Assembly: GCA_030692685.1 (NCBI GenBank)
Contig: JAUXZO010000088.1
Location: forward strand, 1 to 64,000
DNA length: 64,000 bases
Direction: 5' to 3'
Origin: Acidovorax sp.
GTDB lineage: Bacteria; Pseudomonadota; Gammaproteobacteria; Burkholderiales; Burkholderiaceae_C
The position numbers were made by a program, and so were the translations under genes. A model generated the notes under the pieces. The model worked only from the letters and a program-made list of their open reading frames with translations. It made no database searches and was not told the DNA's origin. Below, piece after piece: positions 47,772 through 56,173 of this stretch (position 1 is its first letter; every line of letters starts with the position of its first letter).

Positions 47772-48668
47772 ATGCGCGACCTCCGCTTTGAAGACATGCA
47801 CCTGTTCGTCCGTGTGGCCGACCTGGGCTCCCTGTCGGCCGTGGCGCGCGAACGCGATGTGCCGGTCAGCCAGGTGTCGCGCGCACTGGCGCGCATCGAA
47901 AAGACCAGCGGCGCGCGGCTCATCCACCGCAGCACCCACGGCCTCACGCCCACGGCCGAGGGGCAGACTTTTTTAGACTACTGCCGCCGCATCACCAGCA
48001 CGCTGGAGGATCTGGAAGGCGAGTTCGCCAGCCAAAGCGGCCAGCCCAGCGGCTGGGTGCGCGTGGCCTCCAGCTCGGTCGTGGCTGAACACCTGCTGAT
48101 CCCCAGCTTTGACAGCCTGCAGCAAAAACACCCCCTGCTGCGCGTGGAGCTGCTGGTGGACGACCGCATGGCTGACATGGCGCGCGATGGCATCGACATC
48201 GCGATCCGCACCGGCCCGCCACTGACCGACACCGTGGTGGCACGCCCGTTGGGCACCCTGGCACGCGGCCTGTACGCCACGCCGGGTTATCTGCAAACGC
48301 ACGGCACGCCCCAGCGCCCAGATGATCTGCGCCAGCACCGGCTCATCGCCAACAGCGCGGTGGCGTTTCTGAACCACTGGCCGTTCCGGGTCAACGGCGA
48401 GCCCCACGTGCTGGTGGCCGAGGGGCATTGGCGCTCGGGCAGCACTGCCATCACCGCCCGCATGGCGCTGCAAGGCCTGGGCATTGCGCGCCTGGGCACA
48501 CTGGTGGCCGACCCCCTGGTGCGCCAGGGCCTGCTGACACCCGTGCTGGCCGAGTGGGTCGACCCGCAGCCCAGCCCCATCCATGCGATCACCCTCACCC
48601 GCCGCCACCGGCTGCCCAAGATCCAGGCCTGCATCGACCACTGGGCACAGTGGTTTGACCCGCGCTAG
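47772..48668 (+). CDS. LysR-family transcriptional regulator
   Basis: A 298-aa regulator with an N-terminal HTH (FEDMHLFVRVADLGSLSAVA, then DVPVSQVSRALARIEKTSGA) and a LysR substrate domain typical of the CrgA-like group (GWVRVASSSVVAEHLLIPSF; DGIDIAIRTGPPLTDTVVAR; LARGLYATPGYLQTHGTPQR). Divergent from the tautomerase pair, which it probably regulates. The stop codon TAG lies inside the first unit of a TAGCCCGTT microrepeat. Confidence 0.92.
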   Translation: MRDLRFEDMHLFVRVADLGSLSAVARERDVPVSQVSRALARIEKTSGARLIHRSTHGLTPTAEGQTFLDYCRRITSTLEDLEGEFASQSGQPSGWVRVASSSVVAEHLLIPSFDSLQQKHPLLRVELLVDDRMADMARDGIDIAIRTGPPLTDTVVARPLGTLARGLYATPGYLQTHGTPQRPDDLRQHRLIANSAVAFLNHWPFRVNGEPHVLVAEGHWRSGSTAITARMALQGLGIARLGTLVADPLVRQGLLTPVLAEWVDPQPSPIHAITLTRRHRLPKIQACIDHWAQWFDPR

Positions 48669-48736
48669 CCCGTTAGCCCGTTAGCCCGTTAGCCCGTTAG
48701 CGCGCCGCCCTGCCACCACGCCACCACGCCACCACG
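48665..48736 (+). repeat. Microrepeats between the LysR gene and thiL
   Basis: TAGCCCGTT is repeated four times (about 48665-48700), and a second set, CCACCACG, three times (48713-48736). The first includes the LysR stop codon. Both are short tandem units prone to slippage and lie in the thiL leader region. Confidence 0.85.
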
Positions 48737-48829
48737 CTCTTTGATTCCTGCTGCACATGATTTTTGATTTCCGCCCCCGCACCGCCCCCTGGCCTCGCCA
48801 CGCTGGCGCCACGCTTTCAAGGTGGCGCC

Positions 48830-49804
48830 ATGGGTGAGTTCGACCTGATCGCCCGCTACTTCACCCGCCCCGTGCGCAAGGCCGCGCTGGGTGTGGGCGA
48901 CGACTGCGCGCTGCTGGCGCCCGCGCCGGGCATGCAGCTGGCGGTGTCCAGCGACATGCTGGTGGAAGGCCGCCACTTCTTTGCCGACGTAGACCCCGAG
49001 GCCCTGGGCCACAAGGCGCTGGCGGTGAACCTGTCTGACCTGGCGGCCTGCGGTGCACGCCCGCTGGCGTTCACGCTGGCCTTGTCATTGCCCCGCGTGG
49101 ATGAGGCCTGGCTGGCGGGCTTTTCGCGCGGGATGTGGGCGCTGGCCGACGCGCACGGCTGCGAGCTGGTGGGCGGAGACACCACGCAGGGCCCGCTCAA
49201 CATCTGCATCACCGTGTTTGGCGAAGTGCCCGCAGGCCAGGCCCTGCTGCGCAGCGGTGCCCGCCCCGGCGATGACATTTACGTGAGCGGAACGCTGGGC
49301 GATGCCCGGCTGGCGCTAGAGGCCCTGCTGGGCCACATCACCCTGCCCGACGACGTGCTGGCCCGCGCGCGCCAGCGACTGGAGCGCCCCACCCCACGCG
49401 TGCCGCTGGGCCTCGCCCTGCGCGGTGTGGCCAGCAGCGCGATGGATGTGAGCGACGGCCTGCTGGGCGATCTGTCGCACATCCTCAAGGCATCGGGCGT
49501 CGGGGCAAGCATCGACACCCACATTACTTCTAATTTGATAGCTGCTAGCGCTTATATATCAAGCGCTAGAGGCCAATTTGACCCAAACTTTGTTCACCAA
49601 TGCACTTTGGCCGGTGGCGACGACTATGAACTGGCGTTCACCGCCTCCCCCGCCCGCCGCACCGCCGTGGCCGCCGCATCCCATTCCAGCAACACCCCCG
49701 TGACCCGCATCGGCACCGTATCGGCCGAGCCCGGGCTGCGGCTGGTGGATGCGCAGGGCCAGCCGGTGCAACACCGGTATGCCTCGTTCGACCACTTCCA
49801 GTGA
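48830..49804 (+). CDS. thiL: Thiamine-monophosphate kinase
   Basis: The 324-aa enzyme phosphorylates thiamine monophosphate to the active cofactor. Motifs are MGEFDLIARYFTRP at the start, ALGVGDDCALLAP (ATP/Mg site), VSSDMLVEGRHFFADVDPEA, HKALAVNLSDLAACGARPLA, LVGGDTTQGPLNICITVFGE, SSAMDVSDGLLGDLSHILKA and AGGDDYELAFTASP. The MGEF start at 48830 is the family norm. A family-1 palindrome is read in frame at about residues 233-252 (SNLIAASAYISSARGQFD), between the DGL motif and the GDDYEL motif. thiL usually lies next to pgpA, but here pgpA is about 9.8 kb downstream. Confidence 0.95.
   Translation: MGEFDLIARYFTRPVRKAALGVGDDCALLAPAPGMQLAVSSDMLVEGRHFFADVDPEALGHKALAVNLSDLAACGARPLAFTLALSLPRVDEAWLAGFSRGMWALADAHGCELVGGDTTQGPLNICITVFGEVPAGQALLRSGARPGDDIYVSGTLGDARLALEALLGHITLPDDVLARARQRLERPTPRVPLGLALRGVASSAMDVSDGLLGDLSHILKASGVGASIDTHITSNLIAASAYISSARGQFDPNFVHQCTLAGGDDYELAFTASPARRTAVAAASHSSNTPVTRIGTVSAEPGLRLVDAQGQPVQHRYASFDHFQ
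49528..49585 (+). repeat. Family-1 palindromic repeat (copy 6), in frame within thiL
   Basis: CTTCTAATTTGATAGCTGCT, AGCGCTTATATATCAAGCGC, TAGAGGCCAATTTGAC is a full copy with both flanks. It is translated in a different frame from the copies in ubiA, gph and pncC and remains open, even though the repeat contains TGA and TAG in the other frames. Confidence 0.92.
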
Positions 49805-49927
49805 CGAGGAAAACCGACGGGGGGTGAGCATATATTTGTCGGAAATGAATCAGTTGGCGGAAACGCCCGCTCTTGGCGGGGGAGGCGCCCTGTTTGGCAC
49901 TCATTTGCAACCCTGGAACGATTCACC

Positions 49928-50071
49928 ATGCGGTACCGCAAGAACATCGCCCGCCCCGAAAGCCTGCTGCGCGTTGTCGCGGGAACCGCTGGCGCCGGTG
50001 GAAGATGCCCTGGCATGGTCGCACCGCACCGCACCGCACCGACCACGAACAGCGCCACGACCTGGCCCTAG
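49928..50071 (+). pseudogene. Short frame resembling the start of a DUF2892-type membrane protein
   Basis: A 47-codon frame starts MRYRKNIARPESLLRVVAGT. The N-I-x-x-x-E-x-x-L-R-V-V-A-G spacing resembles the first helix of DUF2892 (YgaP-like) proteins. The frame then becomes nonhydrophobic and stops at a TAG in the CTAG next to the MITE-like element, so the second half of the family is missing. It is probably decayed or chance. Confidence 0.3.
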
Positions 50072-50320
50072 GAGCCTGTCGGGCTTGGAGCGTCGAAAGC
50101 GAAAATCGGCCCCAGCGAGGACAGTTTTTTGCCGAATTTGCAGTCCGATAGCACGGCTATGGGGCAAAAAGACGGTGAAAAATGGACCGCTGCGGCCGAT
50201 TTGCAGCCGACGACTTCCAAGTCCGACAGGCTCCTAGACATCGACTCCCTGCCGCCTCAACACCGCGACGCCCTGCTGATGTGCGACTTTGAGGAGCGGT
50301 CCACCAAGGAGATGGCTGGC
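50033..50320 (+). pseudogene. Sigma-70 (ECF-type) region 4 fragment interrupted by a MITE-like element
   Basis: Left of the insertion the frame reads TDHEQRHDLAL, and right of it DIDSLPPQHRDALLMCDFEE then RSTKEMAGR. Rejoining after one CTAG gives continuous ...DLAL-DIDSLPPQ..., which has the pattern of sigma region 4 (LPPxxRxAL...STKEMA). Both outer ends lack sigma similarity: upstream the frame is Arg/Pro-rich, and downstream it runs into the TRAP gene region. It appears to be a short remnant of a sigma factor gene, not a functional copy. Confidence 0.6.
50068..50237 (+). mobile_element. MITE-like element with 18-bp inverted ends and CTAG duplication
   Basis: GAGCCTGTCGGGCTTGGA (50072-50089) is the inverted copy, 17 of 18 bases, of TCCAAGTCCGACAGGCTC (50216-50233). 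CTAG flanks both sides (50068-50071 and 50234-50237) as a target duplication. The 162-bp interior has no gene. The ends and CTAG target resemble IS5-family elements, so it is probably a nonautonomous derivative moved by a transposase encoded elsewhere. Confidence 0.88.
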
Positions 50321-50370
50321 AGAGACACGCCAAGCCGGCCGCGCGGCCCCCTCACCGACCGGCCGACTTG

Positions 50371-51345
50371 CTATTTGGCGATGATGGTCAGCAGTTCTTC
50401 CCGCGTCGTCGGGTCGGCCATGTATTTTTTGTAGAGCGGCGCCATTCGCCGCACAAACGGCGAGACATCCTTCACGCGGACAAACTCCGAACCCTGCTTG
50501 GCAGTTGTCTCCAGCGCCTGGGCCACGCGCTTGTTCCACAACTCGCGCATCAGCAACGCCGACTGAGCCCCCGCGTCGGCAAATGCCTTTCGGTCTTCGG
50601 CCGAAAGCTTGCTCCACAGCGCGGTGGACACTACCAGCGCCTCGGGCGAGATCACATGGTTGGTCACATACACGTGCTTGGCCAGCTTGTAGTGGCCCGT
50701 GGACTCATACGAAGGCATGTTGTTCTCGGCACAGTCGATGGTGCCTTTCTCGAAGCCGCCCAGCACCTCCTTGAACGGCAGCGACACCGGCTTGGCTTCC
50801 AGCAGCTTGACCATTTCCGTGTAGATCTCGGACTGCTGCACGCGGATGGACGCACCCGCCAGATCGCGGATGGTGTTCAACGTGCGGTGAGCGCAATAAA
50901 ACGAGCGCCCGCCCCCGTCGTACCACCCCAACACGACAAAACCAGCGGACTGAAGGTTGGCGGCAAAACGTTGGCCCAGTGCGCCATCGAGGTGGCGGAA
51001 CATGTGGGCAGAGTCGGAGAACAAGAACGGCAGGTTCAGCACCTTGATACCCGGCACTGCATCCGACAGCGGGCCGGAGCTGAACTCCGCCACGTCGATT
51101 TCGCCGCTCTTGAGCATCTGCACCGCCTTGGGCTGGTCGCCCAAGGTCGCGTTCGAGAACACCTCGATCTGGTAGCGCCCCTGCGTGGACTTGGCCACCT
51201 GCTGGGCAAAGCTTTTCATCGCCTCCGTCACGGGGTAGCCGTCGGGGTGGATGTTCCACGCGCGCAGCTTGGTTTGCCCCCAGGCTGTGCCCGCGCACAG
51301 CAACGCTGCCACCCATAAACCACCCACTCTCAGTCTCTTGTGCAT
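50371..51345 (-). CDS. dctP: TRAP-type C4-dicarboxylate/uronate-like substrate-binding protein
   Basis: A 324-aa periplasmic receptor of the DctP family. A signal peptide ends near GTAWGQ. It is followed by RAWNIHPDGYPVTEAMKSFA, GRYQIEVFSNATLGDQPKAV, IKVLNLPFLFSDSAHMFRHL, GWYDGGGRSFYCAHRTLNTI and LAGASIRVQQSEIYTEMVKL, where the conserved Arg binds the ligand carboxylate. The membrane subunits DctQ/DctM are not present in this window. The gene is divergent from a PL10-like pectate lyase and shares a 12-bp inverted operator motif with it, so a uronic acid or pectin-derived ligand is likely by context. Confidence 0.9.
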   Translation of the reverse strand: MHKRLRVGGLWVAALLCAGTAWGQTKLRAWNIHPDGYPVTEAMKSFAQQVAKSTQGRYQIEVFSNATLGDQPKAVQMLKSGEIDVAEFSSGPLSDAVPGIKVLNLPFLFSDSAHMFRHLDGALGQRFAANLQSAGFVVLGWYDGGGRSFYCAHRTLNTIRDLAGASIRVQQSEIYTEMVKLLEAKPVSLPFKEVLGGFEKGTIDCAENNMPSYESTGHYKLAKHVYVTNHVISPEALVVSTALWSKLSAEDRKAFADAGAQSALLMRELWNKRVAQALETTAKQGSEFVRVKDVSPFVRRMAPLYKKYMADPTTREELLTIIAK

Positions 51346-51396
51346 GTCTGTCCCTCCATCCTGTTGTTATGCGATGTATTGCTGACTCAATCGTCT

Positions 51397-51408
51397 GACG
51401 TCGTACAA
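51397..51408. promoter_or_regulatory. Operator-like motif on the dctP side
   Basis: GACGTCGTACAA lies 52 bp upstream of the dctP start. It is the exact inverted copy of the motif at 51649-51660. The arrangement TTGTACGAC-GTCGT is typical of GntR-type palindromic operators, but the regulator is not in the window. Confidence 0.55.
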
Positions 51409-51648
51409 ATAATCACAAATTTCTTTGCTGAATCCGACGCAGCCCAGGCCCCGTGCCTAAGCCCGCTGGGAGGTTCAAAAAAACCTTGGACCACCCTCAT
51501 TTTTCAAGTCTTCGTGCGGGTTTTAAAGGTTTTTTGTTCTCCCCAAGTTTCCCTTTCGCGCCCGATTTTCCGGCGAGAACCTCCTCGCTCTGATTGGGGT
51601 AAACGCCAGTGATCAGATGAACACACACGCCCAAAATCCGCCCCAAGT

Positions 51649-51660
51649 TGTACGACGTCG
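51649..51660. promoter_or_regulatory. Operator-like motif on the pectate-lyase side
   Basis: TTGTACGACGTC (51649-51660), continued by GTTTATC, forms an imperfect palindrome about 100 bp before the pectate lyase start. It is the 12-bp inverted match to 51397-51408. The rest of 51346-51760 has no gene. TGCGGGTTTTAAAGG-like AT-rich segments at about 51500-51560 may include promoter elements, but I could not define them. Confidence 0.55.
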
Positions 51661-51760
51661 TTTATCAAACCGTCGTGCAGCCCCGGCCGATGGCCCTTCG
51701 TGGCACTAGGGCGCGTCCGCTTCCCCTTTCAACATTCCCATCCAACGAGGAGACATCTCA

Positions 51761-53554
51761 ATGACGATGAAGCGCAGAGACTTCGCACTGAGTGCACTGG
51801 CCCCCTTGCTGCTGAGCGCATGCGGCGGCAGCGACAGCCCCACACCCAACTTTCCGCCCGGCCCCAAGGCCAACGCGGCAGACGCACTGAAGCGGGCCAC
51901 GCAGTACATGGACGACACCGTGTCTTACCAGGGCGGCTACGTGTGGTCGTATTCACCGGACCTCAAGCAGACCTTTGGCGAGATGGAGGCCTACCGCACG
52001 ATGTGCTGGATCCAGCCGCCGGGCACGCCGTCGGTGGGCCACGTGTACCTGGACGCCTACCACGCCACTGGCGACGAGCGTCACTGGCGCGCAGCCGAGC
52101 GCACCGCCACGGCCATCATGGCCGCGCAGCACAGCTCGGGCGGGTGGAACTACATCCACGACTTCGCGGGCGAGGCGTCGCTGAAAAAGTGGTACGACAC
52201 CATCGGCAAGAACGGCTGGCGCCTGGAAGAGTTTCAGCACTACTACGGCAACGCCACGTTCGACGACGCGGGCACGGCCGTGGCCTCGCAGTTCCTCTTG
52301 CGCATGTACCTCGAAAAGCGCGAGGCCCGCTACCTGCCGGCCGTGCAGAAGGCCATCGAGTTTGTCGTCAACGCGCAGTTCGGCCCCGAGTACGGCGTGG
52401 CCAACGGCGGCTGGCCGCAGCGGTTTCCGCACTTCCCCGGTGCTATCAGCAGCATGCCGCAGCCCAACCTGTCCCAGTTGCCCGCTGGTGCCAAGGCCGG
52501 CATGGACGATGGCGACTACACGCTGCACGTGACCTTCAACGACGACGTGATGGGCGAGAACATCAAGTTCCTCACGCTGTGCATGGTGTCGCTGGGCGAA
52601 ACGCGATTGCTTGGCAACATTCAGCGCGCGATGGAATGCATGCGCCTCATGCAGTACAGCGGCCCGCAAGCCGGCTGGGGCCTGCAGCACCTCTCGCGCG
52701 AGAAAGACGGCCGCCCCGCAGGCTCGCCCGCCGGTGCCCGAAGCTACGAGCCCCGGTCGCTTGCCACCCACACCACGCAGACGAACATCCGCCAGATGTT
52801 CAATTACTTTCAGCTCACGGGCGACCGCAAGTACCTGGCGCGGCTGCCCGAAGCGATTGCCTGGCTCAAGAGCTGCCCCCTGCCCGCCGACGCCGCCGCC
52901 AAAAACCCGCTGCTGGGCGGTGGCCGCACCCATCCCACCTTTGTGGAGCTGGGCACCAACGAAGGCCTGTATGTGCACCGCTACGGCTCCAACATCCACA
53001 ACGGCGCCTACTATGTTGACAAGGACTACACCAACACCGTGAGCCACTACTCGGCCGGCCGCCCCATCGACATTGCCGGCCTGGAGACGACCTACAACAA
53101 GCTCAGCAGCATGTCGGACACAGCCGTGGCCGAGCTGGCGGCGCGCTCACCGCTCAAGGCGGCCAGCGGCACCCTGCGCGCACTGCCTACGTACTTCTCG
53201 ATCCGCGAAGTGGACTTTCCCGACCTGTTCAGCGGCGCTGTGATGGTCACACCGGTGGTGCCCGAATCGGAAGTGGCCACCCTGCTCAATGAGCTGGGCA
53301 GCCGCAACTACTGGACATCGCCCGTGCCTGAGATCGTGAATCCCTACCAGGGCGACGGCCCCACCACGCCCTACACCGGCACCGCTTACCGCAGCAAGCA
53401 TGTGGGCGATGTATACGACACCTCGCCCTACCCGGCCGACAACCCGCCCGAGGTGCCGCCGTATGTGAAAAAAGACAAACCGCAGTTCATCGTGACGGCC
53501 GACTGGATACGGCGCATGGGGCGGCTGATCGCATTCGTGGCGCCGGTAGCGTGA
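51761..53554 (+). CDS. PL10-like pectate lyase, predicted lipoprotein
   Basis: A 597-aa protein with a lipoprotein signal (MTMKRRDFALSALAPLLLSAC, lipobox LLSAC). The domain resembles family 10 polysaccharide lyases: YQGGYVWSYSPDLKQTFGEM, GGWNYIHDFAGEASLKKWYD, the HYYGNATFDDAGTAVASQFL segment, NGGWPQRFP, and LHVTFNDDVMGENIKFL. The Asp residues in TFDD and TFNDD are likely calcium or catalytic ligands. It would cleave polygalacturonate at the cell surface or in the periplasm. A GAGG/GGAG sequence 8 nt before the ATG sets the start. It is divergent from a TRAP receptor with a shared operator motif. The N-terminal RR also suggests possible Tat export. Confidence 0.88.
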   Translation: MTMKRRDFALSALAPLLLSACGGSDSPTPNFPPGPKANAADALKRATQYMDDTVSYQGGYVWSYSPDLKQTFGEMEAYRTMCWIQPPGTPSVGHVYLDAYHATGDERHWRAAERTATAIMAAQHSSGGWNYIHDFAGEASLKKWYDTIGKNGWRLEEFQHYYGNATFDDAGTAVASQFLLRMYLEKREARYLPAVQKAIEFVVNAQFGPEYGVANGGWPQRFPHFPGAISSMPQPNLSQLPAGAKAGMDDGDYTLHVTFNDDVMGENIKFLTLCMVSLGETRLLGNIQRAMECMRLMQYSGPQAGWGLQHLSREKDGRPAGSPAGARSYEPRSLATHTTQTNIRQMFNYFQLTGDRKYLARLPEAIAWLKSCPLPADAAAKNPLLGGGRTHPTFVELGTNEGLYVHRYGSNIHNGAYYVDKDYTNTVSHYSAGRPIDIAGLETTYNKLSSMSDTAVAELAARSPLKAASGTLRALPTYFSIREVDFPDLFSGAVMVTPVVPESEVATLLNELGSRNYWTSPVPEIVNPYQGDGPTTPYTGTAYRSKHVGDVYDTSPYPADNPPEVPPYVKKDKPQFIVTADWIRRMGRLIAFVAPVA

Positions 53555-53577
53555 GCCCACGCAGGCAAAAGGCGTTA

Positions 53578-53625
53578 AGCTATATTTTTTATAGCTATTA
53601 GCGCTTTACCAGCAAGCGCCAGCGG
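53578..53625 (+). repeat. Family-1 palindromic repeat (copy 7), after the pectate lyase
   Basis: AAGCTATATTTTTTATAGCT then ATTAGCGCTTTACCAGCAAG, CGCCAGCGGCC is a degenerate copy whose outer stem has diverged. It lies between the lyase stop and the convergent nitroreductase gene, the only other content of this 194-bp gap. Confidence 0.78.
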
Positions 53626-53748
53626 CCCTTTTTACCCTGATTTATGCCCGCACGCTTGCACTGACGCGCCCGAGGGCCCATGCGCCCAGGCGCACACGCC
53701 AGCTCGGCGCCGCACGCCATGGGTGCCCTCAGCACCTCAGCCTCCTGT

Positions 53749-54939
53749 TTAGACCTGCACAAACCGCGCCAGCGGCCTGCGTGGCGTGGCGGGCGCCTGC
53801 CCATCGATGTAGCCAATGCGCGAGAACATCTGCACCGTGGGGTCGGCAGCGCTGCGGGGTGCGCTGCGGCCCAGCACAAGCTGGTGCACGGTTTCAAAGT
53901 GCGGGGCCATCTCGGCAAACTCCTGCACGGCCTGGCTCATGGGGTGCATGCCCACGCCCAGCGCCGTGGCCTGCAGCTGCTGGCGCACATACAGGCGACC
54001 GGTGTGCACCTGGTCGCTGCGGGTGTTGGGCCCGGTGATCCACACAAAACCCATGGCGGTGCGGCTGTGTCCTTCAAACCGGCCCAGGGCGTTTTTGTAG
54101 GCTGCGCTGCCCTCGGCGGGTGGCGCAGAACGGTCGAACATGCCCAGCGCAGACACCGCTCGCACAAAAGGCGAATTGATCGAGATGCCGTCGCGGTGCT
54201 GCAGGATCTCGGCCGGGCCCACGCGCGTGAGATGGATGCTTTCCATCATGGTGCGCGGCGTGAGCAGCTCGACCCGCGCGGACTCCCAGCACAGCGTGCG
54301 CAGCGCGGGCAGCTGGTCGGCGTTGACGGTGCCGCCCACGCTCAGGGGTGCATCGGTGGCGGGGCTGCGCGCGCCGTCCAGAACCTGGGCCAGCACCTCG
54401 GGCGTCACCGTGCGGGCGGTGTCAAAGTCCGTCTTGGGCGTGTGGCGCAGCAACACCTGGGCAAACAGCGGGTCGGGCTTGCCGCCGGGTTTGAGCGTGA
54501 TGCGCGCCACGGGGCGGTCGTCCCACTGCTTCAGGGCAGCGGGCAGTTCGCCCTGTGGCCACAGCTGCACATCGCTGGCCACACCTTGCTGGGCCAGCGC
54601 CATCACGAGCAACTCCAGAAAGGTGCCATGGCTGATCAGTATCTGCCGCCCCAGCGGGTCGGTCTGTGGCAGCACGCGGGTGCGGTCGGTGCGCAGGGTA
54701 ATCACGCCTTCCTCGCGCAGGTCGAGCAGCCAGGGCTGCAGGTTGTGTGAATTGGGTGCGGTGATCGCGTAGGCCACGGCACGGCGGCGCACGTCGGTCT
54801 CGCCCACCGGGCCGTTCCAGGCCTCCACCGCCTCGGCGGGGAACTGTGAGCCCACCACGCCACAGGCGCTGAGCGTGCTTGCGGTGGCTGCGGCAATGGT
54901 GCCGCCTCCGGCCAAACGGATGAAGTTGCGACGGTGCAT
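53749..54939 (-). CDS. Tat-exported nitroreductase-fold protein
   Basis: A 396-aa protein with an N-terminal twin-Arg signal (MHRRNFIRLAGGGTIAAATA) and a possible lipobox (TLSAC). It resembles the large Acg-type nitroreductase-fold group: AITAPNSHNLQPWLLDL (FMN contact), RTDRTRVLPQTDPLGRQILI, and LGVGMHPMSQAVQEFAEMAP near the C-terminus. These proteins bind flavin but their substrates are mostly unknown. A periplasmic or membrane-attached location is likely. It lies in the accessory block between thiL and pgpA, downstream of an NAD-epimerase gene on the same strand (about 60 bp apart), and may be cotranscribed with it. Confidence 0.82.
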   Translation of the reverse strand: MHRRNFIRLAGGGTIAAATASTLSACGVVGSQFPAEAVEAWNGPVGETDVRRRAVAYAITAPNSHNLQPWLLDLREEGVITLRTDRTRVLPQTDPLGRQILISHGTFLELLVMALAQQGVASDVQLWPQGELPAALKQWDDRPVARITLKPGGKPDPLFAQVLLRHTPKTDFDTARTVTPEVLAQVLDGARSPATDAPLSVGGTVNADQLPALRTLCWESARVELLTPRTMMESIHLTRVGPAEILQHRDGISINSPFVRAVSALGMFDRSAPPAEGSAAYKNALGRFEGHSRTAMGFVWITGPNTRSDQVHTGRLYVRQQLQATALGVGMHPMSQAVQEFAEMAPHFETVHQLVLGRSAPRSAADPTVQMFSRIGYIDGQAPATPRRPLARFVQV

Positions 54940-55001
54940 GGCGGGTTTCCTTGGGGGGGGGTGGATGGCAGGATGGATGAATGAATGAAGTGGTCGGGGC
55001 C

Positions 55002-56042
55002 TCAGGCCAGCTCGGCCTGGGGCATTTGCGACGTCACCAGCCCCAGGTCGGCCAGCGCCAGGCGTACGGCTTGGTCAAAGCCAGTATGGGGCTCGTCCCC
55101 AATGAGGGCGCGCAGGCGGGTGTTGTCCAGCCGATGGGGCGTGGCCCACAGGTACCGCATGGCCGCCAGCGCGGCAAACGTTGGCGCCACCACGCCCGCA
55201 AGGCGCAGCAGGGGCCAGGGCAGCCGCCCCACACGCAGCGCACCGGCCTGGGGCAACCAGCCTTGCTCTGCAGCGATGGCGGTAAAGCTGTGCAGCCACT
55301 GCTGCCCCGTGACATGGTGCCCTGCGAAATGCAGGCATTCAAACGCGGCCAGGCGGTGCCGCTCTTGCGCCACACGCACAAAGATGCGGGCCAGGTCGGG
55401 CAAATAGGCCCAGGGCGTGGCCATGTCCAGCGGGCCCGGCCAGGTGACGCGGCCACGGGGCAGGTCTTTGGCAATGGCCTGGTCCAGCCAGGTGCCAGTG
55501 CCACTGCCAAAGAAGTCCCCCGCGCGCAGCACCACGGCGCGCAGGTCGCCGTCTTGCGTGGCGGCCTGCAGGCGCTGCTCCAGCTGCACCCGCATCCAGC
55601 CCTTCAATCCCGTGGCGGCCTGGGGCGTGTCTTCGCGCAAAACGGGCGGCATGCCTTCGCCAAAGTTGTAGACGTTGCCGGGCAGCATCAGCGTGGCGCG
55701 CAGCTTGCGGGTGACAGCGATGGCAGCCTCCAGCAGCCCGGGCACCTCGTCACGCCAGGCCTTGTGGGTGTAGGCGGGGTTCATCGCGTGCAGCACTACC
55801 TGGGCGCCCTGCGCCTGGGCAACCAGCGCGGCGGTGTCCGTCACCGCCACGGGCATCCACCACACACCGGGGATGGCAGGCAGCGCGGCCCGCTGCGCCC
55901 CCGGCCGCACCTGGGCCAACACCCGCCAGCCCGCCTGAGCAAACGCACGGGTGGCCGCCAGGCCCAGGCGACCGCGGGCGCCGAGGATCAACACGGTGGA
56001 AGGAGCATCTGCGCTGGCAGGTGATAGGGGCAAAGCGGTCAT
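55002..56042 (-). CDS. NAD(P)-dependent epimerase/dehydratase-family protein
   Basis: A 346-aa SDR-type protein. The Rossmann nucleotide site is TVLILGARGRLGLAATRAFA (GxxGxxG type). It is followed by VLHAMNPAYTHKAWRDEVPG and LMLPGNVYNFGEGMPPVLRE, where Tyr and a distant Lys would form the SDR active site; the exact YxxxK is not obvious. DLARIFVRVAQERH matches the family. Substrate unknown. A LysR gene is divergent (131 bp apart) and probably regulates it; the nitroreductase gene lies downstream on the same strand. Confidence 0.82.
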   Translation of the reverse strand: MTALPLSPASADAPSTVLILGARGRLGLAATRAFAQAGWRVLAQVRPGAQRAALPAIPGVWWMPVAVTDTAALVAQAQGAQVVLHAMNPAYTHKAWRDEVPGLLEAAIAVTRKLRATLMLPGNVYNFGEGMPPVLREDTPQAATGLKGWMRVQLEQRLQAATQDGDLRAVVLRAGDFFGSGTGTWLDQAIAKDLPRGRVTWPGPLDMATPWAYLPDLARIFVRVAQERHRLAAFECLHFAGHHVTGQQWLHSFTAIAAEQGWLPQAGALRVGRLPWPLLRLAGVVAPTFAALAAMRYLWATPHRLDNTRLRALIGDEPHTGFDQAVRLALADLGLVTSQMPQAELA

Positions 56043-56173
56043 GGGTAGGCTCCGGTCAGAAGGAATGGATGGATTGTGGAAAGACCAGTACCGTTACACA
56101 ATTGCCTAACTCGCCATACCAGCAATGCAAATATGAATATGTCCAATCCCCCGTTTGCTGTCACGCTGTCGCC

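Noticed and set aside
54960..56020. Two large open frames on the plus strand opposite the epimerase gene.
   Set aside because: They are Gly/Arg/Gln-rich, contain no domain, and overlap a gene with a clear Rossmann motif on the minus strand.
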